Positions 9,305-17,123 of a stretch of DNA of 45,355 nucleotides are shown here, piece by piece. The notes below the pieces were generated by a model. The model had not been told where the DNA came from and made no database searches. It was given only the letters and a program-made list of their open reading frames with translations. The stretch's first letter is position 1, and every line of letters starts with the position of its first letter. The DNA comes from Firmicutes bacterium UBA5774 (GTDB lineage: Bacteria > Bacillota > Clostridia > Peptostreptococcales > Anaerovoracaceae): positions 1 through 45,355 of the forward strand of contig DIEM01000008.1 of NCBI GenBank assembly GCA_002418625.1, read 5' to 3'. The translations under genes were made by a program, and so were the position numbers.

Positions 9305-9872
9305 ATAGATGGAGTGGCAGTATATCAAGTAAACTTTACTGCTTAGGTCCAGTTGGATTTCCCACAGCGATGCTGACAAGTCGCCTCATCAGCGGTTCCC
9401 CTTTAATCCGCTGCCGCCGCGGTTGCCCACCGGCGTACTGGATTGCCACTTAGCTCGTACTGTAATCCTTGATATACTTATACTACAGTCTAGGAGTTTT
9501 CCTCAGCAGGATCACTATCTCTCAGCCTCTTTTGCAGATATAGTTTCAAACAGCAATTATCAGGAAGCCCCGGCCGAGGGCTTGCAAGACGTGATCTGAA
9601 ATCCCCTTTACCCACTCAAGGCAGGCTACGCTGAAAAGCTGCCAGCTTGCATCTTTTCAGGTTTATACTTGAGGCCAAAGCCTCAAGCCTCCACGAAGAC
9701 AGGGTTCGCGCCCATATGCCATTATGGATCGCCCTGATCTTCATTCTCCCAGTAAACACCCCCGACTGGGCGTCGGCAGCAAATACAAGGAGCTTCATCG
9801 ATGTGCCCATTATCGGATTTTTAGCCCCGCTCTCAAAAATAATGATCTCTGACTAGAATACTGCGCCACTCT
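9305..9872 (-). ncRNA. ole: OLE RNA (ornate, large, extremophilic), about 560 nt
   Basis: This 590-bp space between ispA and the membrane protein has no credible gene. It has its own extended -10 promoter, giving a predicted start near 9872-9871. The two ends pair: the 14 nt at 9871-9858 read GAGTGG-CG-CAGTAT and match ATACTGCCACTC at 9323-9312, twelve pairs with a 2-nt bulge. Inner hairpins include a perfect 8-bp stem with a 4-nt loop at 9668-9687, an 8-bp stem at 9631-9660 and a GC-rich one at 9565-9583. OLE RNA of extremophilic and anaerobic Firmicutes is about 600 nt, lies in the isoprenoid/exonuclease VII operon and is followed by oapA, exactly as here. I identified it by context and structure, without a covariance-model search. 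The transcript probably continues into oapA and dxs, since no terminator separates them. Confidence 0.86.
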
Positions 9873-9877
9873 AAGAT

Positions 9878-9907
9878 ATTATAGCATTATTTGATTCTGA
9901 TTGCCAA
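9878..9907 (-). promoter_or_regulatory. Promoter of the OLE RNA (extended -10)
   Basis: On the minus strand a -35 TTGGCA (9907-9902) is followed by an 18-nt spacer and TATAAT (9883-9878), with an upstream TGC that makes an extended -10 element (TGCTATAAT). The -35 lies in the last codons of ispA, and the ispA stop TAA (9889-9887) sits just before the TGC. The expected start point coincides with the first base of the RNA's closing helix, which supports the call. Confidence 0.75.
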
Positions 9908-10783
9908 TTCATTTGCCAGATCGATGAGACATTTTGCTTTTTCTCCAAACGGCTCCACCGCAGCCACTGCTGATTTGTTGAGTTCTTCAAGCTTGTCAAG
10001 AGACTCCTGCATCCCATAAAGCGATGGATAGGTACACTTGTTGTGTTTCTGGTCGCTTCCTGTTTTCTTGCCTGTTTCCTCTTCTTTTCCGCAAATATCC
10101 AATATATCATCCACGATTTGGAATGCCAGTCCTATGTTTTCGCCATACACGGTCAGTTTGCCAAGCATCTTATCGTCCGCGCCTCCGAGGTGAGCGCCGG
10201 CACGTATTGCGGCAACGATCATCGCACCCGTTTTATTGACATGTATGTAATCGAGCAATTCCTTGGAGCATTGCCTGTTGACTGCTTCCAGATCCGCGAT
10301 CTGGCCTGCGATCATGCCCTTGCATCCTGAACCCTTTGCGATTTCGTAGGCAGCCTTGACCCGGCGCTTCAATTTGACCGCATCATCCAGATAAAGCAGC
10401 ATATCTTTGTTCATGAGTTCAAATGCCGTATTCAATAGCCCGTCTCCCGCAACGATTGCCGTTGCCTCGCCGAACACCATGTGATTCGTAGGCTTGCCGC
10501 GCCGGAGCTCATCGTTGTCCAGCGCAGGCAAATCGTCATGGATCAGCGAATATGTGTGGATGTATTCGATTGCACAGGCATACGGCAACGCAAGAAATGT
10601 GTTTTCTGAAGAAAGGCTGAATGCTTCAAGCAGTAAAACCGGCCGGATCCGTTTGCCGCCGGCCTCCAGGCTGTATTTCATAGCATCCAGAACCGTCTGG
10701 CTGTTTTGATCGACATCCGGCAGAAAATCCAGCAGATGCATATCTATGAAATTCTTAAATCTATTGTATTCCTGGCTTTTCAA
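9887..10783 (-). CDS. ispA: Farnesyl/geranylgeranyl diphosphate synthase (polyprenyl synthetase)
   Basis: IspA-type trans-prenyltransferases condense dimethylallyl/geranyl diphosphate with isopentenyl diphosphate to give C15 (or C20) chains for undecaprenyl and quinone lipids. The 298 residues contain KRIRPVLLLEA, the first aspartate-rich motif DDLPALD (D83, D84, D89; the bacterial DDx4D form) and the second, DDILD (224-228) in FQIVDD. The start is TTG at 10783, next to the xseB stop; AAGGAG lies 9 nt upstream within the xseB end. The gene sits in the xseA–xseB–ispA–OLE–oapA–dxs run. Product chain length cannot be settled from the motif alone; C15 is the usual case here. Confidence 0.94.
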   Translation of the reverse strand: MKSQEYNRFKNFIDMHLLDFLPDVDQNSQTVLDAMKYSLEAGGKRIRPVLLLEAFSLSSENTFLALPYACAIEYIHTYSLIHDDLPALDNDELRRGKPTNHMVFGEATAIVAGDGLLNTAFELMNKDMLLYLDDAVKLKRRVKAAYEIAKGSGCKGMIAGQIADLEAVNRQCSKELLDYIHVNKTGAMIVAAIRAGAHLGGADDKMLGKLTVYGENIGLAFQIVDDILDICGKEEETGKKTGSDQKHNKCTYPSLYGMQESLDKLEELNKSAVAAVEPFGEKAKCLIDLANELAIRIK

Positions 10784-11005
10784 TCAGTCCATCTCCTTCA
10801 TCACGGATGCCGCTTTGTCGAACAGAAGTATTTTCTGTTTCGCCTGGCCAAGCAGCTCCGAACAGCGGTTATAGTATTTGAGGCCTTCATCGAAAAGCTT
10901 CATTGCGTCCTCGAGTCCGGTATCCTCGCTTTTTAAGGCTTCCGAAGCCTTTTCCAGCTTTGCCAGCGCTTCTTCGAATGTCAGTTCATCATTGCTTATC
11001 CGCAT
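10784..11005 (-). CDS. xseB: Exodeoxyribonuclease VII small subunit
   Basis: XseB is the small helical subunit that assembles in several copies on XseA to form exonuclease VII, which degrades single-stranded DNA to oligonucleotides. The 73 residues show the family pattern: LTFEEALAKLEKASEAL, then GLEDAMKLFDEGLKYYNRC, predicted as two long helices. GGAGG lies upstream of the ATG. It is 2 bp from the xseA stop and abuts ispA, so the three are translated from one message. Confidence 0.94.
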   Translation of the reverse strand: MRISNDELTFEEALAKLEKASEALKSEDTGLEDAMKLFDEGLKYYNRCSELLGQAKQKILLFDKAASVMKEMD

Positions 11006-11007
11006 GT

Positions 11008-12219
11008 TTATTCCTCCATAACGATCCTATTGATATCGCAGTCCAGCGTACCATCCTTCATAATGACGAATACACAGCCGCCCGGCTCGACTGCTTTGGC
11101 TGATGTGATATATTTCCCATTGCTGTCAGTAACGGCGCAATAACCTTTTTTGATCACGCTTGACGGGTTGAGGCTTTCGAGCGCCGTTTTGCATGAATCC
11201 ATGCGTGCTTCAAATTTCGAGATGATATGCCGGACCAGCTGCGAGCTGTTTTCCGCCATTTGTTTGGCTTTCATCCCATCGATCTCTATTTTATGAAGCA
11301 GCAGCTGCTGCATGGATGCAAAATTATTTGAATCGACCTTCATTTCGCATCGCACAATCATATGGCCATATGCGCGTCTGCAATCAGAGATTATTTCATC
11401 AAGATAAAGGCACAGCTGTGTCGTATCCGGAACAGCCATCTGAGCGGCTGCGGTCGGTGTTGCCGCCCTGAGATCCGCTGTAAAATCGGCGATCGTAAAG
11501 TCTGTTTCATGGCCGACAGCCGAAATGACGGGAATGCGCGACGCAAAAATGCTTCTTGCCACGATTTCTTCATTGAAAGCCCACAATTCTTCCATGGAGC
11601 CGCCGCCTCTTCCAACAATCATAAGATCGATATCCGAATATTCGGCATTGACCCGGTCGATCATGCCCGCTATATCAGGCGCAGCTCCATAGCCTTGCAC
11701 GAGACACGGAAACACCATTATATCGACATGATTATTCCTGTTTCTTACAGTTGTGATGATGTCCCTGACCGCCGCTCCGGTCTCGGAGGTTATGACTGCC
11801 AGCTTTCGGGGAAAGGCGGGCAGGGCTTTTTTTCGTGACTGATCAAACAGTCCTTCTTTTTCCAGCTTTTCTTTCATTTTATTGAATGCTATGCTGAGGC
11901 TTCCTTCGCCGGCGACAGAGACTGATCGCACATTGAGGGAATAATATCCGCCGCGCTCATATAAATAAATGCTCCCGGAAGCAATGATCTCCATACCGTC
12001 TGAAAGCTCGCAGCCGATAGCCTTTATGAACTCCGATCCCAGAAAGCAGTTCAGCTTGCTTGCTTCATCCTTGAGCGTAAAATATATGTTTCCGGTACCG
12101 TGATACTTGAAATTTGAAATCTCTCCGGTTACCGATACATTGGACAATATCGGGTCTGACTGCAGCACCCTCTTGATATAGGCATTCAATTGTGAAACTT
12201 TTATTGGCTTTGGTGCCAT
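11008..12219 (-). CDS. xseA: Exodeoxyribonuclease VII large subunit
   Basis: XseA is the catalytic subunit of exonuclease VII. The 403 residues begin with the N-terminal OB-fold (VSQLNAYIKRVLQSDPILSNV, then GEISNFKYHGTGNIYFTLKD), followed by the catalytic core with VITSETGAAVRDI, the glycine-rich GRGGGSMEELWAFNEE, VISAVGHETDFTIAD and RAATPTAAAQMA, and a long helical C-terminal part that carries XseB. The ribosome-binding site GGAG overlaps the end of the preceding Kae1-like gene, which ends 4 bp upstream. Confidence 0.96.
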   Translation of the reverse strand: MAPKPIKVSQLNAYIKRVLQSDPILSNVSVTGEISNFKYHGTGNIYFTLKDEASKLNCFLGSEFIKAIGCELSDGMEIIASGSIYLYERGGYYSLNVRSVSVAGEGSLSIAFNKMKEKLEKEGLFDQSRKKALPAFPRKLAVITSETGAAVRDIITTVRNRNNHVDIMVFPCLVQGYGAAPDIAGMIDRVNAEYSDIDLMIVGRGGGSMEELWAFNEEIVARSIFASRIPVISAVGHETDFTIADFTADLRAATPTAAAQMAVPDTTQLCLYLDEIISDCRRAYGHMIVRCEMKVDSNNFASMQQLLLHKIEIDGMKAKQMAENSSQLVRHIISKFEARMDSCKTALESLNPSSVIKKGYCAVTDSNGKYITSAKAVEPGGCVFVIMKDGTLDCDINRIVMEE

Positions 12220-12223
12220 TTTC

Positions 12224-13201
12224 TTACTCCTGACTTACTGATGCTAGGTGCTCCGATGCCGAAAGAAACGATATGCCGACCGCATTGTCAGACGACAACG
12301 ATTTATCGCCGAATACCGTCAATATCCCGGTTTCTTTGAAGCATCCGTTGATCACATTGCGTATGAATGCGCTGGATGCAACGCCTCCGGCCAGCATGAC
12401 CGAATTGATCCCGGTCGTCTTTACGACATTTTGAATGACCTCGCAAAGTGTCGTCCCAATAATGCTAAACAGCGCATGAGCAATGAATTGTTCCCCGCAT
12501 CCCGATTCCATCAGTTTGATGCATTGGTTTTCAACACCGGACAAATTGAAATAAGATCCATCAATGCTGATTTTTTTCAGCATAGGCTTTACGTCCTGCC
12601 TTATCTCTAATGCCATTTTGTCCATCATGGCTCCGGATGGAAAAGGGAGTCCCATTGCAACGCCGATACGATCGATCAATTGACCGAACGATATGTCTTT
12701 AGAGCCTCCTATGAGCGTTATGTCATATTTGTTATCTTTATGTAACGTACGCAGTATTTCGCAGGTGCCGCCCGACAAATGGAAGGCAATGAATTCATCT
12801 CGATCTGCAAGCGGGCTGTTCCGGCGAACGGCTTCCAGATGCCCTTCCTGGTGGGAATAAAACCGGAACGGGATGCCCAAGGCATAGCATATGACCTTGC
12901 CATAATCGACTCCGGCATTGAATACAGGCATATACGATCCTTCAACCGGTCTTGGTCTGCTGCTGATGCCAGCCGATATGATTCCCCCCCTATCCAGGGA
13001 GCCGAATAATGCTTCTGCCAATACCGGCATATTGCGCATATGCTGATAGATGGCTTCCGATTGCCTTAAACCTTTATGCCCATCCTTGACTTTAAGCGGT
13101 ATCCTTTGGTCAAATACAATATCAAAATTATCATTGCAGACTGCGAGAGAGGTCGTGTAATTGCTCGTATCTATTCCGAGATGATAGCTGTTATTGCTCA
13201 T
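12224..13201 (-). CDS. TsaD/Kae1-like domain protein (ASKHA fold, peptidase M22 family paralogue)
   Basis: This protein of about 325 residues is related to TsaD/Kae1, the ATPase of the tRNA t6A37 machinery, but does not look like the orthodox TsaD. It starts with the phosphate-1 loop LGIDTSNYTTSLAV, has a metal-site pair H117-QEG-H121 in SHQEGHLEA, an LSGGTCEIL loop where TsaD has SGGHT, and GGVASSAFIRNVI near the C-terminus. The frame is open to 13291, but the ATG at 13201 has GAGGG in front and starts the conserved domain; it overlaps the nusB end by 11 bp. It lies between nusB and xseA, as such paralogues do in several clostridia. Its biochemical role is not known to me; old names such as glycoprotease should not be taken literally. 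Confidence 0.8.
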   Translation of the reverse strand: MSNNSYHLGIDTSNYTTSLAVCNDNFDIVFDQRIPLKVKDGHKGLRQSEAIYQHMRNMPVLAEALFGSLDRGGIISAGISSRPRPVEGSYMPVFNAGVDYGKVICYALGIPFRFYSHQEGHLEAVRRNSPLADRDEFIAFHLSGGTCEILRTLHKDNKYDITLIGGSKDISFGQLIDRIGVAMGLPFPSGAMMDKMALEIRQDVKPMLKKISIDGSYFNLSGVENQCIKLMESGCGEQFIAHALFSIIGTTLCEVIQNVVKTTGINSVMLAGGVASSAFIRNVINGCFKETGILTVFGDKSLSSDNAVGISFLSASEHLASVSQE

Positions 13202-13622
13202 CTTTCCCTCTTGCGACCTGGCCCAGGATTCCATTGATGAATTTGCCTGAATTGGAGCCGCCATATCTCTTGGCCAGCTCAACTGCTTCATTGATGGAAG
13301 CCGAATCTGGAATATTATCCATAAATTTGATCTCTCCGACCGCCAGTCTCAGGATCGCAAGGTCTATCTGGTCGATTCGGTTGATTTTCCAATGCTCGCT
13401 GCAATCTTCGATCGTTTTGTCTATTTCCGCAAGATTGTTCAGGATCTGAGCGACCAATGCATCAAAATACTCCATTTGAGCCGAATCCTTCATGTATTCT
13501 TCCACAAACCGCGTTCTGATGGTTTCGCCATATTCCCGCTGCATGCTCATTTGAAAAAGCAGCTTCATCAATAATTCTCTGGCTTCAGTCCTTTTCATCT
13601 CTTTCGAGGCTGTAGTCTTCAT
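13191..13622 (-). CDS. nusB: Transcription antitermination factor NusB
   Basis: NusB pairs with NusE (S10) on boxA RNA to support antitermination of rRNA operons. The 143 residues are all-helical and show the family features: EARELLMKLLFQ near the N-terminus, HWKINRIDQIDLAILRLA in the middle and the C-terminal SINEAVELAKRYGG followed by KFINGILG. It follows the asp23-like gene and overlaps the Kae1-like gene. Confidence 0.95.
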   Translation of the reverse strand: MKTTASKEMKRTEARELLMKLLFQMSMQREYGETIRTRFVEEYMKDSAQMEYFDALVAQILNNLAEIDKTIEDCSEHWKINRIDQIDLAILRLAVGEIKFMDNIPDSASINEAVELAKRYGGSNSGKFINGILGQVARGKDEQ

Positions 13623-13646
13623 TGATTCCTATCCTCCGTAATGTCT

Positions 13647-14003
13647 TTATTGCTCATCCCCGCTGCTGACTCCCTCGACAAATATATTGACGGCCTTGAT
13701 TTTTAATCCGGCGATATCCATGAGCTTGCTCTTTACATTAGCCTGGACATTCCAGGCGGCCTCGGGAATATTGACACCCATCCTGACTGTCAGATGTATA
13801 TCTATTTGAACTTCCTGATCCTCCTGGCTGATTTTTATACCTTTGAACAATCCTGATTTGCCGAGCAGGTTTTTAGATATCGCGTCGGTCAGCCCTGCGC
13901 TCAGATCAGCTATTCCCTCCGTCTCAAGCGCCGCATCCCTGACATATTTCGCCAGAACATCATCGCTGATTTTTATATTGCCGTAATTTTCATCGTTGTT
14001 CAT
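13647..14003 (-). CDS. Asp23/Gls24 family envelope stress protein
   Basis: The 118-residue protein belongs to the Asp23/Gls24 family (YqhY/YloU type): it starts GNIKISDDVLAKYVRDAALETEGIADL, with VQIDIHLTVRMGVNIPEAAWNVQ in the centre and VNIFVEGV at the end. In Firmicutes the copy next to nusB is usually YqhY, which has been linked to control of fatty-acid/acetyl-CoA carboxylase genes in Bacillus, and the family includes membrane-associated stress proteins. AGGAG lies ahead of the ATG. It seems to be the first gene of the nusB–xseA–ispA run, after an 86-nt gap. Confidence 0.88.
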   Translation of the reverse strand: MNNDENYGNIKISDDVLAKYVRDAALETEGIADLSAGLTDAISKNLLGKSGLFKGIKISQEDQEVQIDIHLTVRMGVNIPEAAWNVQANVKSKLMDIAGLKIKAVNIFVEGVSSGDEQ

Positions 14004-14089
14004 ATAAAACTCCTAATTTATTATAACAGACTTGGACGGTCTTGTCTTTCAAAACGCATTTGTGAACTACAACACCAACTCGTGTCTAT

Positions 14090-15334
14090 TCATTCGGACA
14101 ATGCAACGGCACTGCGTCTGCGAATGATAAAATTTTCTTTAACAGGGTTTTTCATTTTAATTTTAACTATTTGCTGCGCATGTGGCGCAGCTTCTATAGG
14201 GTCATTGTTTTCGTCCAGCAGCACATCGATCGTTTGCTTAAAATAGCCGGTATATGGCCCGAAGATTTCAACTTCATCATGCAAGCCGATTTTATTGCGT
14301 TGTTCAACAGTCGCAATGCCGGTTTCCGAGTCATAGGCTTTTACGAGGCCGATGAATTCATATGCTCTCATATAACTGCTGGTGATATAATTCTGGTCCT
14401 CATGCGATGGCTTGCCAAAATTGAAGCCGGTCGAAAATTTACGATGGCTGACCTTTTTGATTTCGGACATCAGCTCAGGATCGAACCGATAGTTTACAGG
14501 ATCGCTTTGATAAGCATCCAAGGCTCTTCTGTATGCGCCTACGATCGTCGCAACATAAAATACGCTTTTCATTCTTCCTTCTATCTTAAAAGAAGAAACG
14601 CCGGCTTCCGCCAGCACCGGCAAATGCTCCAGCATGCACAAGTCTTTGGAATTGAAGACATAAGTACCGCGGTCATCTTCAAAAACCGGATAATATTCTC
14701 CAGGCCTTTTCTCTTCGACCAAATGATAGCTCCATCTGCATGGATGAGCGCATTCACCGCGATTTGCATCGCGCTCTATCATAAAATTGCTGAGCAGGCA
14801 TCTTCCCGAATAGGAAATGCACATGGCCCCCTGAACAAACGCTTCAAGCTCCAGCTCCGGATCGGTTTTTTCCCTGATCATTCGAATCTCTTCAATGGAA
14901 AGCTCTCTTGCAAGAACGATCCGTTTTACGCCCTGCGCATGCCAGAAACGCGCGGATCGATAGTTCGTGGAATTGGCTTGTGTACTGAGATGAATTACAG
15001 CTGTACTCCCTGAAATTTCCCTTATCAGCTCTATCACACCGGGATCCGATACAATATAGGCGTCAATGGGAATATGGCCCAGCGTCTTCAGATACTCAGA
15101 CAAGCCTTCTATATCTTCATTATGGGCGAATATGTTGACCGCCAGATACGCTTTCTTTCCGCGTTCATGGGCAAAAGCAACACCTGCTTCGATCTCTTCC
15201 GCATTCAGATTTCTTGCGCCGGCCCGGAGTCCATACATTTCACCGCCGAAATATACGGCATCCGCTCCATATTCGATGGCGATCTTCAGTTTTTCCAAAT
15301 CACCCGCGGGTGCAAGCAGTTCAAGCTTTTTCAT
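14090..15334 (-). CDS. trhP: U32 family protein, probable tRNA uridine 5-hydroxylase TrhP (YrrO-like)
   Basis: U32 'peptidases' of this type work in prephenate-dependent 5-hydroxylation of U34 in tRNA. The 414 residues start KKLELLAPAGDLEKLKIAI with YGADAVYFGG following, and contain the cysteine-bearing region GAMCISYSGRCLLSN with C-x-h-P-C (CAHPCRW) that probably binds an iron-sulfur cluster. The frame is open to 15439, but the ATG at 15334 starts the conserved domain; GGGAAG precedes it inside the end of the upstream gene. That gene is trmR, whose product methylates the hydroxyl group, the same pairing as B. subtilis yrrM–yrrN–yrrO. Only one U32 gene is present here, of the long YrrO type. 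Role inferred from family and neighbour. Confidence 0.82.
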   Translation of the reverse strand: MKKLELLAPAGDLEKLKIAIEYGADAVYFGGEMYGLRAGARNLNAEEIEAGVAFAHERGKKAYLAVNIFAHNEDIEGLSEYLKTLGHIPIDAYIVSDPGVIELIREISGSTAVIHLSTQANSTNYRSARFWHAQGVKRIVLARELSIEEIRMIREKTDPELELEAFVQGAMCISYSGRCLLSNFMIERDANRGECAHPCRWSYHLVEEKRPGEYYPVFEDDRGTYVFNSKDLCMLEHLPVLAEAGVSSFKIEGRMKSVFYVATIVGAYRRALDAYQSDPVNYRFDPELMSEIKKVSHRKFSTGFNFGKPSHEDQNYITSSYMRAYEFIGLVKAYDSETGIATVEQRNKIGLHDEVEIFGPYTGYFKQTIDVLLDENNDPIEAAPHAQQIVKIKMKNPVKENFIIRRRSAVALSE

Positions 15335-15992
15335 TATTCTTCCCATTTCCTTCGACAATACTGATCGCGACACCGTCGCCAACCGGCAGTATGGATGTCT
15401 GTATACCGTTTGTTTCTGTAATATACCCGAGATATTCACGCATGCGCCGCATTATGGTTTTGTTTCTCTTGTTTTCGAGGAATTCTTCCGAAGCAGTGAT
15501 GCCTTTATAAAGGATATTATCCGATATGATTATGGTTCCCGGAAGGCTGAGTTTTAAACAAAGATCGAAAAATTCCCGATAGTGGCCTTTGGCGGCATCG
15601 ATGAATATCATTTGGTATTTTTGATCCAGTCCCTGGAGAACCTCCGAGGCGTCTCCCCTGATCACTTCGATCCTGTCATTCAATCCGGCCAAGCCAATAT
15701 TTCCGATTGCTTCTTCATACATTCGGTCGCTGATTTCTATCGATGTTATTTTCATGTCTGCTGATAAACCGGCGAAAAAAATCGCTGAATAGCCGACGGC
15801 TGTTCCAAGCTCCAGAAGTCTTTCCGGCTTACTGATTCGGATGATCGATTCCATGAGCATTTCCGTATCTTTCATAATGATCGGTATGTCACGCTGTTCG
15901 GAATCTGTGCGAAGCTTTCCAAGCATGCCTCCGGCAGGCTTGTATAATCCATCGATGTATTTCTTTACTTTATGATTAGTGATGTTGCTCAT
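15321..15992 (-). CDS. trmR: tRNA 5-hydroxyuridine O-methyltransferase TrmR (YrrM-like)
   Basis: This 223-residue SAM-dependent O-methyltransferase resembles catechol O-methyltransferases: SAM loop LLELGTAVGYSAIFFAG near residue 60, the acidic IEISDRMYEEA after it, MIFIDAAKGHYREF near 130 and IISDNILYKG near 155, a typical metal-binding set of aspartates. In B. subtilis the gene at this position (after mltG, before the U32 genes) is YrrM/TrmR, which converts ho5U34 to mo5U34 in tRNA. The conserved mltG–trmR–trhP order makes the same job likely here. It overlaps the U32 gene by 14 bp. Confidence 0.82.
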   Translation of the reverse strand: MSNITNHKVKKYIDGLYKPAGGMLGKLRTDSEQRDIPIIMKDTEMLMESIIRISKPERLLELGTAVGYSAIFFAGLSADMKITSIEISDRMYEEAIGNIGLAGLNDRIEVIRGDASEVLQGLDQKYQMIFIDAAKGHYREFFDLCLKLSLPGTIIISDNILYKGITASEEFLENKRNKTIMRRMREYLGYITETNGIQTSILPVGDGVAISIVEGNGKNNEKA

Positions 15993-16001
15993 ATGTTTCC
16001 C

Positions 16002-17039
16002 TTAATCTATATACATTTTTTTGTTTTTGAGAAAATCCTCATAGGTTACGGAAAACACATGGGAACCGTCCCCTTTGGCAAGAAAATAGAGATAATCTGT
16101 ATCCGCGGGATAAAGGGCTGCTTTAATGGATTCGATGCCCGGTGAACAAATCGGCCCGGGTGGAAGTCCCGCGATCCGGTAAGTATTATATGGGGAATCG
16201 ATGGCGATATCGCTGTTCGTCAATTTTTCCTTCTGCTCGCCCAGTATATACTGCACTGTCGCGCAGGACTGCAGCGGCATGCCGATCTTGAGGCGATTGT
16301 AGAATACACTGGCGATGACCGGCCTGTCTTCCGCGACTTTTGCCTCCCGCTCTATGATGGATGCCATGGTAACAAGCTGATTGATATCCATGCCGAGTTC
16401 AGCCGCCCGCTCGTAATATGCCTCGATGAACAGATCATTGAATCTTGAAAGCATCTTGTCGATGATCTGCTCTTCGGTTGCGTTTGAAAAAACTTCATAA
16501 GTGTCAGGATAAAGATATCCTTCCAGACGGTTCCTGCCCGCCGGAGTGCTGGTTACGAACCTGTACGGGAAGTCGCCTTCTTCAATTTGACGCAGGAATT
16601 CATCACCGTTGATCAGGCCGGACGAGGATAGGCGCTCCGAGGTCCTTCTGATGTCAAACCCTTCAGGAATGGTGAATCTGATGGTTTTTGCCGTTCCCTT
16701 CAATAGCTCTGCCATAATTTCTTTCATTGACATGCTTTTGGACAAATCATAAAAGCCCGCCTTGAATTTTCCATCATTTTTACTGATCCTTGACTGGATG
16801 CCGAAGGCAAATTCACTCCTGATCAAGCCTTCTTTGAAGAGTATGTCTCCAATCGCGTTCGTGGAGCTGCCAGATGGTATTTCAACGGTCATTGCATCAA
16901 GCGCGCCCGGATCGACCGGCTTGCCGGAATTGTCAAGATAGAACATGGCCCCGGCTGCCAACGCAGCAAAAATTAATATCAAGACGATCAGCAGTCTGGC
17001 CGCCGAACTGTTTTTTTTGTTTTTACGCTTTTTGCTCAT
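16002..17039 (-). CDS. mltG: Endolytic murein transglycosylase MltG (YceG-like)
   Basis: MltG cuts nascent glycan strands in the membrane-proximal periplasm or cell wall and helps set glycan length. The 345 residues start with a lysine-rich cytoplasmic tail, one transmembrane helix at about 13-31, then the LysM-like part and the YceG catalytic domain with LEGYLYPDTYEV, the catalytic glutamate in SIIEREAK, and VFYNRLKIGMPLQSCATVQY. It is followed 9 bp later by trmR. A terminator-like hairpin ends only some 25 nt upstream of its start, so it may depend on read-through from efp. Confidence 0.93.
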   Translation of the reverse strand: MSKKRKNKKNSSAARLLIVLILIFAALAAGAMFYLDNSGKPVDPGALDAMTVEIPSGSSTNAIGDILFKEGLIRSEFAFGIQSRISKNDGKFKAGFYDLSKSMSMKEIMAELLKGTAKTIRFTIPEGFDIRRTSERLSSSGLINGDEFLRQIEEGDFPYRFVTSTPAGRNRLEGYLYPDTYEVFSNATEEQIIDKMLSRFNDLFIEAYYERAAELGMDINQLVTMASIIEREAKVAEDRPVIASVFYNRLKIGMPLQSCATVQYILGEQKEKLTNSDIAIDSPYNTYRIAGLPPGPICSPGIESIKAALYPADTDYLYFLAKGDGSHVFSVTYEDFLKNKKMYID

Positions 17040-17062
17040 GATTTGCCTCTATCGTTTTCAAG

Positions 17063-17097
17063 AAAAAATTTCGCAACACTCAACGTCCTGCGAAATT
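17063..17097 (-). terminator. Terminator-like hairpin after efp
   Basis: On the minus strand a 9-bp stem (17097-17089 with 17075-17067) encloses a 13-nt loop and is followed by a run of six T. It lies between the efp stop and the mltG start, so it may limit transcription from efp into mltG. The large loop makes it weaker than a typical terminator. Confidence 0.6.
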
Positions 17098-17123
17098 CCA
17101 AGTCCATATATTATAAATGACTG

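Noticed and set aside
9616..9810. 64-residue open frame on the minus strand inside the OLE region (and a plus-strand one at 9647-9856)
   Set aside because: No ribosome-binding site, no recognisable domain, and both frames cross the strong RNA hairpins; the RNA explanation is better.
14020..14048. Promoter-like AAGACA–17 nt–TATAAT before the asp23-type gene
   Set aside because: The -10 is perfect, but the implied start point (about 14013) would fall inside the AGGAGT ribosome-binding site, leaving almost no leader. It could be real only with a shifted start, so it is not listed as a feature.
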